Below, piece after piece: positions 7,512 through 14,555 of a DNA stretch of 28,978 nt (position 1 is its first letter; each line of letters starts with the position of its first letter). Made by a program: the position numbers and the translations under genes. Under the pieces are notes generated by a model. That model searched no databases. It was given only the letters and a program-made list of their open reading frames with translations, and was not told the origin of the DNA. This stretch comes from an uncultured Collinsella sp. (GTDB lineage: Bacteria; Actinomycetota; Coriobacteriia; Coriobacteriales; Coriobacteriaceae). The stretch covers positions 1 through 28,978 of the forward strand of contig UQXP01000019.1 in NCBI GenBank assembly GCA_900545055.1. Direction: 5' to 3'.

Positions 7512-9401
7512 ATGAACGGAGTTTTGCTCATGGTTGTGGCCGCGGCGGTGCTCGCCTGCGGCTATCTGGGCTATGGCCGATGGCTGGCCAACAAGTGGGG
7601 CGTTGACAAAGAGGCCCTCACGCCGGCCAAGCGCATGAAGGACGGCAACAGCTTCTCGCCCGTCTCCGCCTTCACCGCGTTCTCGCACCAGTTCAGCTCG
7701 ATCTGCGGTGCTGGCCCTGTTACGGGTACGATCGTCGCCATGGCCTTTGGCTGGCTGCCCGTCGTGCTCTGGGTCCTCGTCGGCGGCATCTTCTTTGGTG
7801 CCGTCCATGACTTTGGTGCCCTGTACGCCTCGATGAAGAACAACGGCAAGTCGCTCGCTCAGCTCATCGAAAAGTACATCGGCAAGACCGGCCGTCGCCT
7901 GTTCCTGCTGTTCTGCTGGCTGTTCTGCATCATCGTCATCGCCGCCTTCACCGACATGGTCTGCAAGACGTTCATGTTCACCCCGGCCGTTGACGCTTCT
8001 GGTGCTGCTACCGGTGCCATCGACTTCACCAAGTCCTATGCCGCCGGCTGCGCTGGTACCATCTCCATCCTGTTCACCTTCGTCGCTATCGCCTTTGGTT
8101 GGGCCCAGAAGAAGTTCAACCTCACCGGCGCTGCCGAGTTCGTCACCGGCGTGGTCCTCATGGTTCTCATGTTCGCCGTCGGTATGCAGTTCCCGGTCTA
8201 CCTGGATAAGTTCCAGTGGTTCGCCGTCGTCATGGTCTACCTTGTCTTCGCTGGCGCTATGCCCATCCAGATGCTCAAGACCCCGCGTGACTACCTCACT
8301 TCCATCATGATGATCGTCATGATCGTCTGCGCTGTCCTCGGCATCGTCGTCCTGGGCGTCAACGGTCAGGCCACTATCACCGCTCCGGTCTTCACCGGCT
8401 TCTCCACTGCCTCCGGCATGATGTTCCCGGTCCTGTTCGTCTCCGTCGCTTGCGGTGCTCTCTCCGGTTTCCACAGCCTCGTTTCTTCCGGCACCTCTTC
8501 TAAGCAGGTCGAGAAGGAGCAGGACGCCGTCAAGGTCGGTTACGGCGCCATGATTGTCGAGTCCTTCGTCGGCATCCTTGCCATCATCGTCGCTGGCATC
8601 ATGTTCTCCGACATGAACACCGCCGGTACCGGCGCCCTCAACGCCGGTGTCGCTTCCACCCCGTTCCAGATCTTCGCCGCCGGCATCTCCCGCGGTATGC
8701 AGGCCTTCGGTGTTGACGGCACGCTCGCTACCGTCTTTATGACCATGAACGTCTCCGCTCTGGCCCTGACCTCGCTCGACGCCGTCGCCCGCATCGCCCG
8801 CACTTCGTTCTCCGAGTTCTTTGCCCAGACCAACGACGCCCTGGCCATCGAGTCCAAGGCCGGCTACATGAAGGTCCTCGGCAACCCCTGGTTCGCCACG
8901 GTCGTCACCCTGCTTCCCGGTCTCGCCCTCGCTTTTGGTGGCTATGCCAACATCTGGCCGCTCTTTGGTGCTTCCAACCAGCTGCTCGGCGGCATGACCA
9001 TGATCACCCTCGCCGTGTTCTGCAAGTGCACCGGCCGCAAGGGCTGGATGCTCTACGTGCCCGTCGTCTTCCTGCTCTGCTGCACCTTCACCTCGCTGGT
9101 CCAGAGCGCCATGGGCTGCATGGCCGCTGTCCAGGCTTACGGCTTCTTCGGCACCATCCCGGCTACCGCCACCACGGCCGCCGTCTCCGTCGCCGCCACC
9201 AAGGGTCTGCAGCTTGTCTTCGCCGTCCTGCTGATGGTCCTGGGCCTCATCGTCGCCGTCAACTGCCTCAAGGAGCTCTTCGGCAAGGAGGCCGGTTCCA
9301 TGCCCGACGAGGAGCCCGAGTGGTCCGAGATGGGCAAGGCCGAGTACGGCCGCGCCGCTGCCGCTGAGGCTCCTGCCGACGCCGAGGCCGCCAAGGCTTA
9401 G
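7512..9401 (+). CDS. cstA: CstA-family transporter (carbon starvation protein; peptide or pyruvate uptake)
   Basis: Integral membrane protein of 629 residues made almost entirely of hydrophobic segments (about 14-16). The N-terminal block FSHQFSSICGAGPVTGTIVAMAFGWLPV and the following GGIFFGAVHDFGALYASMKNNGKS are characteristic of the CstA family. Later YANIWPLFGASNQLLGGMTM is the second conserved block. Characterised relatives import peptides (E. coli CstA) or pyruvate (BtsT/CstA); which substrate applies here is not visible. A strong GAGGAGG precedes ATG 7512. The C-terminal 25 residues are acidic and alanine-rich. Codons strongly favour C in the third position, more than in the upstream operon, suggesting high expression. 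Expression may be controlled by the leader peptide and terminator upstream. Confidence 0.9.
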   Translation: MNGVLLMVVAAAVLACGYLGYGRWLANKWGVDKEALTPAKRMKDGNSFSPVSAFTAFSHQFSSICGAGPVTGTIVAMAFGWLPVVLWVLVGGIFFGAVHDFGALYASMKNNGKSLAQLIEKYIGKTGRRLFLLFCWLFCIIVIAAFTDMVCKTFMFTPAVDASGAATGAIDFTKSYAAGCAGTISILFTFVAIAFGWAQKKFNLTGAAEFVTGVVLMVLMFAVGMQFPVYLDKFQWFAVVMVYLVFAGAMPIQMLKTPRDYLTSIMMIVMIVCAVLGIVVLGVNGQATITAPVFTGFSTASGMMFPVLFVSVACGALSGFHSLVSSGTSSKQVEKEQDAVKVGYGAMIVESFVGILAIIVAGIMFSDMNTAGTGALNAGVASTPFQIFAAGISRGMQAFGVDGTLATVFMTMNVSALALTSLDAVARIARTSFSEFFAQTNDALAIESKAGYMKVLGNPWFATVVTLLPGLALAFGGYANIWPLFGASNQLLGGMTMITLAVFCKCTGRKGWMLYVPVVFLLCCTFTSLVQSAMGCMAAVQAYGFFGTIPATATTAAVSVAATKGLQLVFAVLLMVLGLIVAVNCLKELFGKEAGSMPDEEPEWSEMGKAEYGRAAAAEAPADAEAAKA

Positions 9402-9443
9402 TCGACCTGACGAGTTGAACGTCACATCTATATGACTCGGAAA

Positions 9444-9480
9444 GACCGGGTCCGCGACTTCGCGGGCTCGGTCCTTTTTT
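9444..9480 (+). terminator. Intrinsic terminator of cstA
   Basis: A 13-bp stem with two G-U pairs (9444-9456 with 9461-9473, loop ACTT) is followed by six T residues at 9475-9480. Confidence 0.9.
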
Positions 9481-9543
9481 CATGCAAAAGCGGGTGACGC
9501 TCGAGTGTTCTCGCAGATGTTTTGCGTGGATAAGGGCGCGCGT

Positions 9544-9570
9544 TGTACCATATAGACGTATATGTGTACA
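9544..9570. promoter_or_regulatory. Inverted repeat just upstream of the JetD-like gene
   Basis: TGTAC-CATATA (9544-9554) and TATATG-T-GTACA (9559-9570) form an inverted repeat with one bulged base around GACG. It ends 15 bp before the GTG start, where an operator or a translation-controlling hairpin would sit. No regulator is identified. Confidence 0.4.
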
Positions 9571-9585
9571 TATGAAAGGGGCCCC

Positions 9586-11766
9586 GTGGCCAAGACGGTA
9601 TATTCCGATAACCAAAATAATGTCGATGCCCTGGCTGAGCGTCTGAGCAGCCAGACGTCGCTTTCTGCCGAGCGTGCCAAGCTGATTGCCTACGACCTGC
9701 TCTGCCGCAAGGCGCTCAAGATTAAGTCGAGTGCGCTGGCGCAAATTTTTCGCTCCGTCGATAAGGAATGTGACACCAAGGCGATGCGCGATGAGCTTAT
9801 CGCGGCAAATATCGTGACAAAGATCGAGGGTAGCGGCATTAACGGGCGCCCGGCGTTCTATACCATCAATGCCGAGATCCGCGATGCCCAGGAGCAGCCT
9901 GCCGAGTCCGTCGAGGATTTTGTCGTCGAGGATTCCGCTGACGTGCCTGCTGTGGAAGAAGTTGCCCCGCGTGAGCATGTCGATACCGATGAGTTGCTCG
10001 ATGAGAACGTCGTGCGTGCCTTTACGGCCAAGGCAGGACGCGGCGGTTTTGGCGGGGGTGGCAAGCGCGATGCGCAGCGCCGCGCCCAGCAGGAGCGCTT
10101 CCGTCGCGCCGTTGCTCAAAAGGGTGAGACGGATGCTGAGTCCGTCGAGGAAAAGCCCGTCGGGATGCAGGAGACGACTCGCACTCAAGAGCATACTGAG
10201 ATCCAGGAGCCCAAGCGTCGCCGCGGTGCCCATTTTAAGGCCGAGCAGCGAGGTATTGCATGCGAGGTCCAGGATTCCGCCGAGGCTGCTGACGCGTCCG
10301 ATGAACCGGCCAAGAAGGCTCCGGGTTCATGCCGTCCCGGACGTGGTTTTGCGGGGCGCGCGTATCCCGTAAGGCGTCAGGAGAAGAGCGAGCCGGCTTC
10401 GACCACTCAGGACGAGAAGGACAAGAAGGCCGTTGAGCCGGCGGCTCGCGAACAGAAGCCTGTTGAGCCGCAGCTTGAGGTTGATGCCGAGGCCAGGGGC
10501 CAGCAGCCTACTGATGAGCAGGCGGAGCAGGGCGCGTCGAGCAAGCCTCGCCGCCGTCGCCATCGTGGGGGCCGCAGTTCCCATGCCGAGACTGCAGCCG
10601 AGAAGATCGCGCCGCAGGACGAGGATGCGAAGGTCGAGGTTTCTTCGGGGCAGCCTAAGCGCCAGCCGGCGAAGGAGAGCAAGTCCGAACGTCCGCAGAA
10701 GCAGGCGCCTATGCCGAAGCGCGAGCGCAATTCCCAAGGCGATTCTAAGCGCAAGTCTCAGAAGAAGCCGGAGTCTGCCGCAGCAGATACTGCTGCCCGG
10801 CAGCCCGAGTCGGCCGCCCACGGCGAGGTCTCGGCGTTTGCTCTTGCCCGCGTTTTAGGCAGGCAGCTGCTCAAAGTTGTCCCTACGCCTATGGCGCTCT
10901 CTAAGATCAAAGAGCAGCAGACACAGATCGTAAAGGTCGAGGGCAAGGACGGCAAAAAGGCTTCGCAGCGCACTCAGCACAACGAGATGTCCAACCGCAA
11001 GATTGCCGAGGAAATCGCAATCATCCAGGCTTGGATCGAGCAGAACCGAGGTGCCGATACGCCGGTTGCCTCGCGCCGCCAGCGTGCCTACCAGATCTTT
11101 AACGACGAGAAGGCTTTTGACGGCAAGCACGGTGAGCGCTTGATCAGGCGTATGACCGAAAAGGGCATCAGCATGCAGGCGATCAAGGTCGCCCCCAATC
11201 GCCCCGTGCACTTTACGGGCTTCTTTACGCTGGGCGCCGACAAGCCGTTCATTATGGTCGAGAACCTGGACACCTACGACGAGATCGTCAAGCTGCTGCG
11301 TGGCCGCAAGCACGCCAAGCTCTTTGGCATCAAAGTGGGCGGCGTGATTTTTGGCGGCGGTTGCAAGGCGAGCGTCTCGCATGCCCTGGACGATTATCTG
11401 GCCGAGATTGGCTATCGCTTTAACTACGTCTACTACGTGGGCGACATCGACCGCGAGGGTGCGCGCATCGTCGAGCAGGCTCGCAATGCCAATGTGGTTG
11501 AGATTCGCCTGCATGCCGGCATGTACCGCGCCATGCTCGCCGAGCATAAGCGCCGCGTGAAGGCCGGCGGCGAGTGCGAGCCCGCGGCTGCCAACCAGGG
11601 CGTGCCGCAGAACCTGGCAGCGACGATCAGAGATCTGCCCATGGTCACGCGCGTGCAGTTCCGCAACGTGCTACGTGAAGGCGGGCGCATTCCGCAGGAG
11701 ATCCTGATGACCGCAGACTATCGGGATGGCGACTCGGGAAGCTTCGACCGCATGCTGAACAACTAG
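9586..11766 (+). CDS. JetD/DUF2220-like TOPRIM protein with charged low-complexity middle
   Basis: Three regions in 726 residues. Residues 1-95 look like a winged helix (AERAKLIAYDLL, ALAQIFRSV, then GRPAFYTI). About 100-415 is Glu/Lys/Arg/Pro/Ala-rich, with a glycine patch GRGGFGGGGK and basic clusters RRRRHRGGR, and is probably disordered. About 417-726 is folded; IMVENLDTYDEI and, after GGGCKASVS, YYVGDIDREGARIVEQAR resemble the Glu and Asp-x-Asp motifs of a TOPRIM fold as seen in JetD of the Wadjet system and in TopoVI-A/Spo11. I recognise the pattern but cannot confirm the family. GTG 9586 is chosen because AAAGGGG lies four bases upstream; an in-frame ATG at 9562 has no binding site. 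No jetA, jetB or jetC genes are nearby. Function is unknown; DNA binding or cleavage is plausible. Confidence 0.6.
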   Translation: MAKTVYSDNQNNVDALAERLSSQTSLSAERAKLIAYDLLCRKALKIKSSALAQIFRSVDKECDTKAMRDELIAANIVTKIEGSGINGRPAFYTINAEIRDAQEQPAESVEDFVVEDSADVPAVEEVAPREHVDTDELLDENVVRAFTAKAGRGGFGGGGKRDAQRRAQQERFRRAVAQKGETDAESVEEKPVGMQETTRTQEHTEIQEPKRRRGAHFKAEQRGIACEVQDSAEAADASDEPAKKAPGSCRPGRGFAGRAYPVRRQEKSEPASTTQDEKDKKAVEPAAREQKPVEPQLEVDAEARGQQPTDEQAEQGASSKPRRRRHRGGRSSHAETAAEKIAPQDEDAKVEVSSGQPKRQPAKESKSERPQKQAPMPKRERNSQGDSKRKSQKKPESAAADTAARQPESAAHGEVSAFALARVLGRQLLKVVPTPMALSKIKEQQTQIVKVEGKDGKKASQRTQHNEMSNRKIAEEIAIIQAWIEQNRGADTPVASRRQRAYQIFNDEKAFDGKHGERLIRRMTEKGISMQAIKVAPNRPVHFTGFFTLGADKPFIMVENLDTYDEIVKLLRGRKHAKLFGIKVGGVIFGGGCKASVSHALDDYLAEIGYRFNYVYYVGDIDREGARIVEQARNANVVEIRLHAGMYRAMLAEHKRRVKAGGECEPAAANQGVPQNLAATIRDLPMVTRVQFRNVLREGGRIPQEILMTADYRDGDSGSFDRMLNN

Positions 11767-11769
11767 ATT

Positions 11770-11798
11770 CCGCCGTTCTACCGAACGGCGGTCTTCTT
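11770..11798 (+). terminator. Probable terminator of the JetD-like gene
   Basis: A 9-bp stem CCGCCGTTC (11770-11778) / GAACGGCGG (11783-11791) with loop TACC is followed by TCTTCTT. The T tract is interrupted, so efficiency may be modest. Confidence 0.65.
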
Positions 11799-11914
11799 GA
11801 CGCTGCGAGGGGCCCTGGCACGGCAATCTGACGTTCAACTTCGGCGGCGCGACCAGAAGGTCAGCGCCGCCTTGTTTCACGTCACCTTGCCATACCAGGA
11901 CCCCTCTCGCTGTC
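11799..11914. repeat. 116-bp long imperfect palindrome
   Basis: Two 56-nt arms (11799-11854 and 11859-11914) face each other across the tetraloop AGAA. By hand about 39 of 56 positions pair without gaps. Several differences are C/T between the left arm and the reverse complement of the right arm, which become G-U pairs if the minus strand is transcribed, so the RNA hairpin would be more stable on that strand. It resembles a solo MITE-like or REP-like element. Confidence 0.65.
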
Positions 11915-11936
11915 ACGTCCAAAACATCGAGGTCGC

Positions 11937-11965
11937 GTGGCCTTCTTTGCGTGCGGAACTCGCGA
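11937..11965 (+). repeat. 29-bp repeat, copy 2
   Basis: Identical to 7072-7100. Here the first nine bases are not part of the same terminator stem; instead GCGTGGCC pairs with a downstream GGCCACGC. This suggests the sequence was duplicated as a unit rather than conserved as a terminator. Confidence 0.8.
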
Positions 11966-12071
11966 CAAGTTTAATGCCCGGTCCGCCGGGGCCACGCGCC
12001 ATTTTGTAGATGGCGGCTCGCTTTTCGGAACTGGGCTGATATTTCTTGATGCGAGGTGTTCTCGACTGGTA

Positions 12072-12203
12072 TGGGACGGAGGGATTCCGCGTCCGCCTTT
12101 TCGGCGGCCGCGCCCCGCTGCGTCGCTTCGCTCCTTGCGTGCTGCGCTGGAAAACGCTTCGCGTTTCCTCAGCTCCGCACCCTTGCGGGTTCGAATCCCT
12201 CCG
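12072..12203. repeat. Element bounded by copies of the tRNA-Gln T-arm
   Basis: The left edge (12072-12087) is an exact 16-bp direct copy of the tRNA-Gln 3' end at 12264-12279. The right edge (12187-12203) is an exact 17-bp inverted copy of the T-arm at 12269-12285. The two edges therefore form an inverted repeat around about 100 bp of hairpin-rich sequence, for example ACGCTTCGCGT within 12149-12168. There is no acceptor-stem partner that would make it a functional second tRNA. Confidence 0.6.
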
Positions 12204-12216
12204 CTTGCCCACAAGA

Positions 12217-12249
12217 AAGCGCTCCAGGTTCATAAGGGCCTGGAGCGCT
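12217..12249 (-). terminator. Terminator of tRNA-Gln
   Basis: A perfect 11-bp stem AGCGCTCCAGG (12218-12228) / CCTGGAGCGCT (12239-12249) lies 14 bp beyond the tRNA 3' end. Read on the minus strand it is followed by TTTCTTGT, so it ends the tRNA transcript. Confidence 0.8.
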
Positions 12250-12262
12250 GTGTTCTTAAGGG

Positions 12263-12334
12263 CTGGGACGGAGGGATTCGAACCCCCAACAGCCGGCACC
12301 AAAAACCGGAGTTCTACCGTTGAACTACGTCCCA
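12263..12334 (-). tRNA. tRNA-Gln (anticodon UUG)
   Basis: On the minus strand the sequence folds as a full cloverleaf: acceptor TGGGACG / CGTCCCA, D arm GTTC/GAAC, anticodon stem CCGGT/GCCGG with loop TTTTGGT, and T arm with TTCGAAT. The anticodon TTG (plus positions 12300-12302) reads CAA. The discriminator base is G, as expected for glutamine. CCA is not encoded (CCC follows), so it is added after transcription. It lies 38 bp after the stop of the peptidoglycan-binding-domain gene and may share its transcript; a small hairpin (GAGTTGC / GCAACTC) separates them. Confidence 0.95.
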
Positions 12335-12372
12335 ATGTGTGGAGTTGCCCAAAAGCAACTCGTTTAGTTTAC

Positions 12373-13278
12373 CTAATCTGCCAGGGCATCGCAAACGCCG
12401 TCGAGCAGGCGTACGGCGAGTGTCTGCGCGTCGCTGGCCGTGAAAGTGCCGTTGTAGCGCGTCATGCCCGTGAGCTCAATGCGAATGCGAGCCGGCTTCT
12501 GCTGCGCGGCGACATTGGCAGTGCGGATGCGCTGGGCCAGGTTGTGGCACTCGGCGAGGGCAATCGTGGCGCGCGGTGCGGCGTCGGCGGGCAGCTCGTC
12601 GCTTGCAATCTCGAGCACCAGGTCAACGTCGGTTGGGACCTCGGAGTCGCAGAGCATCATGCCGCTGTTGTCGGTCGTTGCCGTGGCGATATTCCACATG
12701 CGCGACGCAACGCTGCGCGCGATGGGGTCCTCGCCGATAACGGCAATCTGGAAGCGCTCGAGCACGTTGGCGGCGCGAGCAAAACCGATGCGGGACTCGG
12801 CTTCGGTGACCGAGGGCTTGCCCTCCCACACATGGTGCAGGCGGTTGATGTAGGCGTAGGTGTCCTGGAAGGCCATGCCGTCGGCAAACAGGCCGACATT
12901 TTCCTGGAACTGCTGCAGGGCGGCCTCGGTATGCGGACCAAAGTAGCCGTCGTCTTCGCCACAGGCAAAGCCCAAAACGTTGAGAGCGCGCTGCAGGGCC
13001 TGCACATCGGCGCCATGGAAATTGGGCATGCGCAGATAGAGGGTGCGGTCGCCCAGCTTATACGAAGCGTCTACAAGGGCGCTCCAACAGGGGATATCGA
13101 CGGCATGACCGGCAGCAAGGCCGCTGTCGAGCCTGAAGGTGCTGACGGCCTGCTCAGTGGTGGCTCCAAAGTACTTGTCGGTGACTTCGGCGGCATCAAT
13201 CGTGTAGCCGAGCTGCAGGAGACGAGACTGCACGTCCTCGACGGCTGCTCCTTGCATGCCCGTTGTAATAGGTTCCAT
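12373..13278 (-). CDS. Protein with two peptidoglycan-binding-like domains and an unknown C-terminal domain
   Basis: Residues about 5-70 (GAAVEDVQSRLLQLGY, KYFGATTEQAVSTFR) and 85-145 (GADVQALQRALNVLGF, DGYFGPHTEAALQQFQ) are two PG_binding_1 repeats. The remaining half (about 160-301) begins ESRIGFARAANVLERFQ, contains SRMWNIATATTDNSG and DVDLVLEIASDELP, and ends with ARIRIELTGMTRYNG; I do not recognise a catalytic family in it. There is no signal peptide or membrane segment, which is odd for a wall-binding protein. AAAGGGG upstream of ATG 13278 supports the start. At 301 residues it might be a cytoplasmic regulator of wall synthesis (the mycobacterial CwlM has comparable repeats), but that is a guess. 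Confidence 0.75.
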   Translation of the reverse strand: MEPITTGMQGAAVEDVQSRLLQLGYTIDAAEVTDKYFGATTEQAVSTFRLDSGLAAGHAVDIPCWSALVDASYKLGDRTLYLRMPNFHGADVQALQRALNVLGFACGEDDGYFGPHTEAALQQFQENVGLFADGMAFQDTYAYINRLHHVWEGKPSVTEAESRIGFARAANVLERFQIAVIGEDPIARSVASRMWNIATATTDNSGMMLCDSEVPTDVDLVLEIASDELPADAAPRATIALAECHNLAQRIRTANVAAQQKPARIRIELTGMTRYNGTFTASDAQTLAVRLLDGVCDALAD

Positions 13279-13416
13279 GAACGAACCCCTTTCGGCGTAC
13301 CATTCGTACTATTTGAGCGTCTGTCGGATAGACAACGCAAAGGGATGCATAAACATGCACTCAACAGTGTAGCAAGTTGTGCCTAAATACGCTGCTGACA
13401 GGTTTTATAACCCCCG

Positions 13417-14481
13417 TTAGTTAAGGCGCTCCACAAAGAAATCTGCCATGGAGAGGAACAGCTCACGTGCGTGCGGATCAAGCTCAACGTTCTCGATGGC
13501 CGCTTTGGCCTTAGCGGTCAGGTCGAGCGCGTAAGTGTGGGCGTAATCGATGGAGCCGGTCTCCTGGAAGATCTCCACGGCGCGTGCGAGCTGCGCGGGA
13601 TCATCGGTGCCCGAGGAAAGAATCGCCTCGACCTCGTCGTGGTGGCGCTCATCAGAGAGGGCGTGTACGGCGACAAGCGTGCGCTTGCCCTCGGTGATGT
13701 CGGTGCGGAAGTCCTTGTTGGCGGCTTCCTTAGTGCCGACAAGGTTGAGCAGGTCGTCCTGAATCTGAAAGGCGAGGCCCGTGTGCAGGCCAAAGGCGCG
13801 CAGCGCTTCGATTTGCTCATCGCTGCCGCCGCCGATAATGGCTCCGGCGGCAAGCGGCGTGGCTCCGCTGTAAAACGCGGTCTTGTGCGTCGCCATGTCC
13901 AGGTAGTCATCAACCGAGATATCAAAGCGCCCGTCACGGACCCAACCCAGGTCGAGTGCTTGACCCTCGATGGTGCGGACGATCATCTCGGTAAGCTCGT
14001 GGAGCACGCGCAGCTTCACGTCGGACTCCAGCGTAGGGTCGTCGAGAACCGTCTTGGTGACCATGGTGAGCGCCAGGTCGCCACAATTGATGGCAAGGCC
14101 CGTGCCCTCGGTAAGGTGCATGCAGGGCTTGCCTCGACGAAGCTGTCCGTTGTCGGCGATGTCGTCGTGGATCAGCGCGCCCGACTGGAAATGCTCGATG
14201 GCTGCCGCGGCGCTGCGGGCGCTCTTAAAGCTGCCGCCCACTGCGGTTGCGGCGAGCATGCAGATAAGCGGGCGGTGGCGCTTGCCGGCGTTGGCCGTAA
14301 AAGCCGAGAGCGGCGCATACAGGTAGCGCTCGATATCGGCAGAGGTCGCCTGTCCGTCAAAGAACGTGGCCAGATAGTCGTTAATCTGGTCAAAGTGCTG
14401 GGCTAAAAAGCTGGTAAACGGACTGGACACGGGTTCTCGCATTCTTTCTGAGGTTGCATTGATGCAATATGCAGACAACAT
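13417..14481 (-). CDS. Polyprenyl diphosphate synthase
   Basis: Trans-isoprenyl chain elongation from isopentenyl diphosphate, probably feeding quinone or other polyprenyl synthesis. The first Asp-rich motif is ALIHDDIADNGQLRRGKP (DDxxD), the substrate-binding AGKRHRP precedes it, and the second motif is FQIQDDLLNLVG, where the usual final Asp is Asn. Length is 354 residues from ATG 14481. Neither this start nor the in-frame ATG at 14442 (MREPVSSP) has a convincing ribosome binding site, and the first 13 residues are unlike the family, so 14442 may be correct. Chain length cannot be read from the sequence by eye. It lies 74 bp downstream of the PTS-HAD gene with no terminator between them. 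Confidence 0.88.
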   Translation of the reverse strand: MLSAYCINATSERMREPVSSPFTSFLAQHFDQINDYLATFFDGQATSADIERYLYAPLSAFTANAGKRHRPLICMLAATAVGGSFKSARSAAAAIEHFQSGALIHDDIADNGQLRRGKPCMHLTEGTGLAINCGDLALTMVTKTVLDDPTLESDVKLRVLHELTEMIVRTIEGQALDLGWVRDGRFDISVDDYLDMATHKTAFYSGATPLAAGAIIGGGSDEQIEALRAFGLHTGLAFQIQDDLLNLVGTKEAANKDFRTDITEGKRTLVAVHALSDERHHDEVEAILSSGTDDPAQLARAVEIFQETGSIDYAHTYALDLTAKAKAAIENVELDPHARELFLSMADFFVERLN

Positions 14482-14555
14482 ATTGCCACATCAGGGCGTT
14501 TGGCGCGGCAGTTTTGGCGATTTAGGACAACGGGCGTGCGTTTGATGGAGCGTGC

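Larger units (their letters stand above)
11767..12262. other. Structured non-coding region between the JetD-like gene and tRNA-Gln
   Basis: I see no credible gene in these 496 bp. Short open frames on both strands are read through palindromes and tRNA sequence. The region is unusually rich in inverted repeats: a terminator, a 116-bp palindrome, the second 29-bp repeat, a hairpin CGCGTGGCC / GGCCACGCG (11934-11942 with 11990-11998), a tRNA-derived segment and the tRNA terminator. Confidence 0.7.

Noticed and set aside
7353..9425. Long minus-strand frame (690 codons) opposite cstA
   Set aside because: Its product is a Gly/Asp/Glu/His-rich string created by the third-position C bias of cstA on the other strand. 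The cstA frame has clear family motifs and a strong ribosome binding site.
12072..12212. A second tRNA (serine-like) on the plus strand ending at the TTCGAATCCC near 12190
   Set aside because: There is a good T-loop, but no matching 5' acceptor strand, a mismatched T stem, and no anticodon stem around CTGGAAA that pairs.
9586..12262. A complete Wadjet (jetABCD) anti-plasmid system
   Set aside because: Only a JetD-like protein is present. Neighbours are cstA, non-coding repeats and a tRNA, with no SMC, kleisin or kite-like genes in the window.
12046..13386. Plus-strand 446-codon frame across the tRNA and the peptidoglycan-binding-domain gene
   Set aside because: It reads through the antisense of tRNA-Gln and of the real minus-strand gene. 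The phrases it encodes in the tRNA region are the usual artefact of translating a tRNA.
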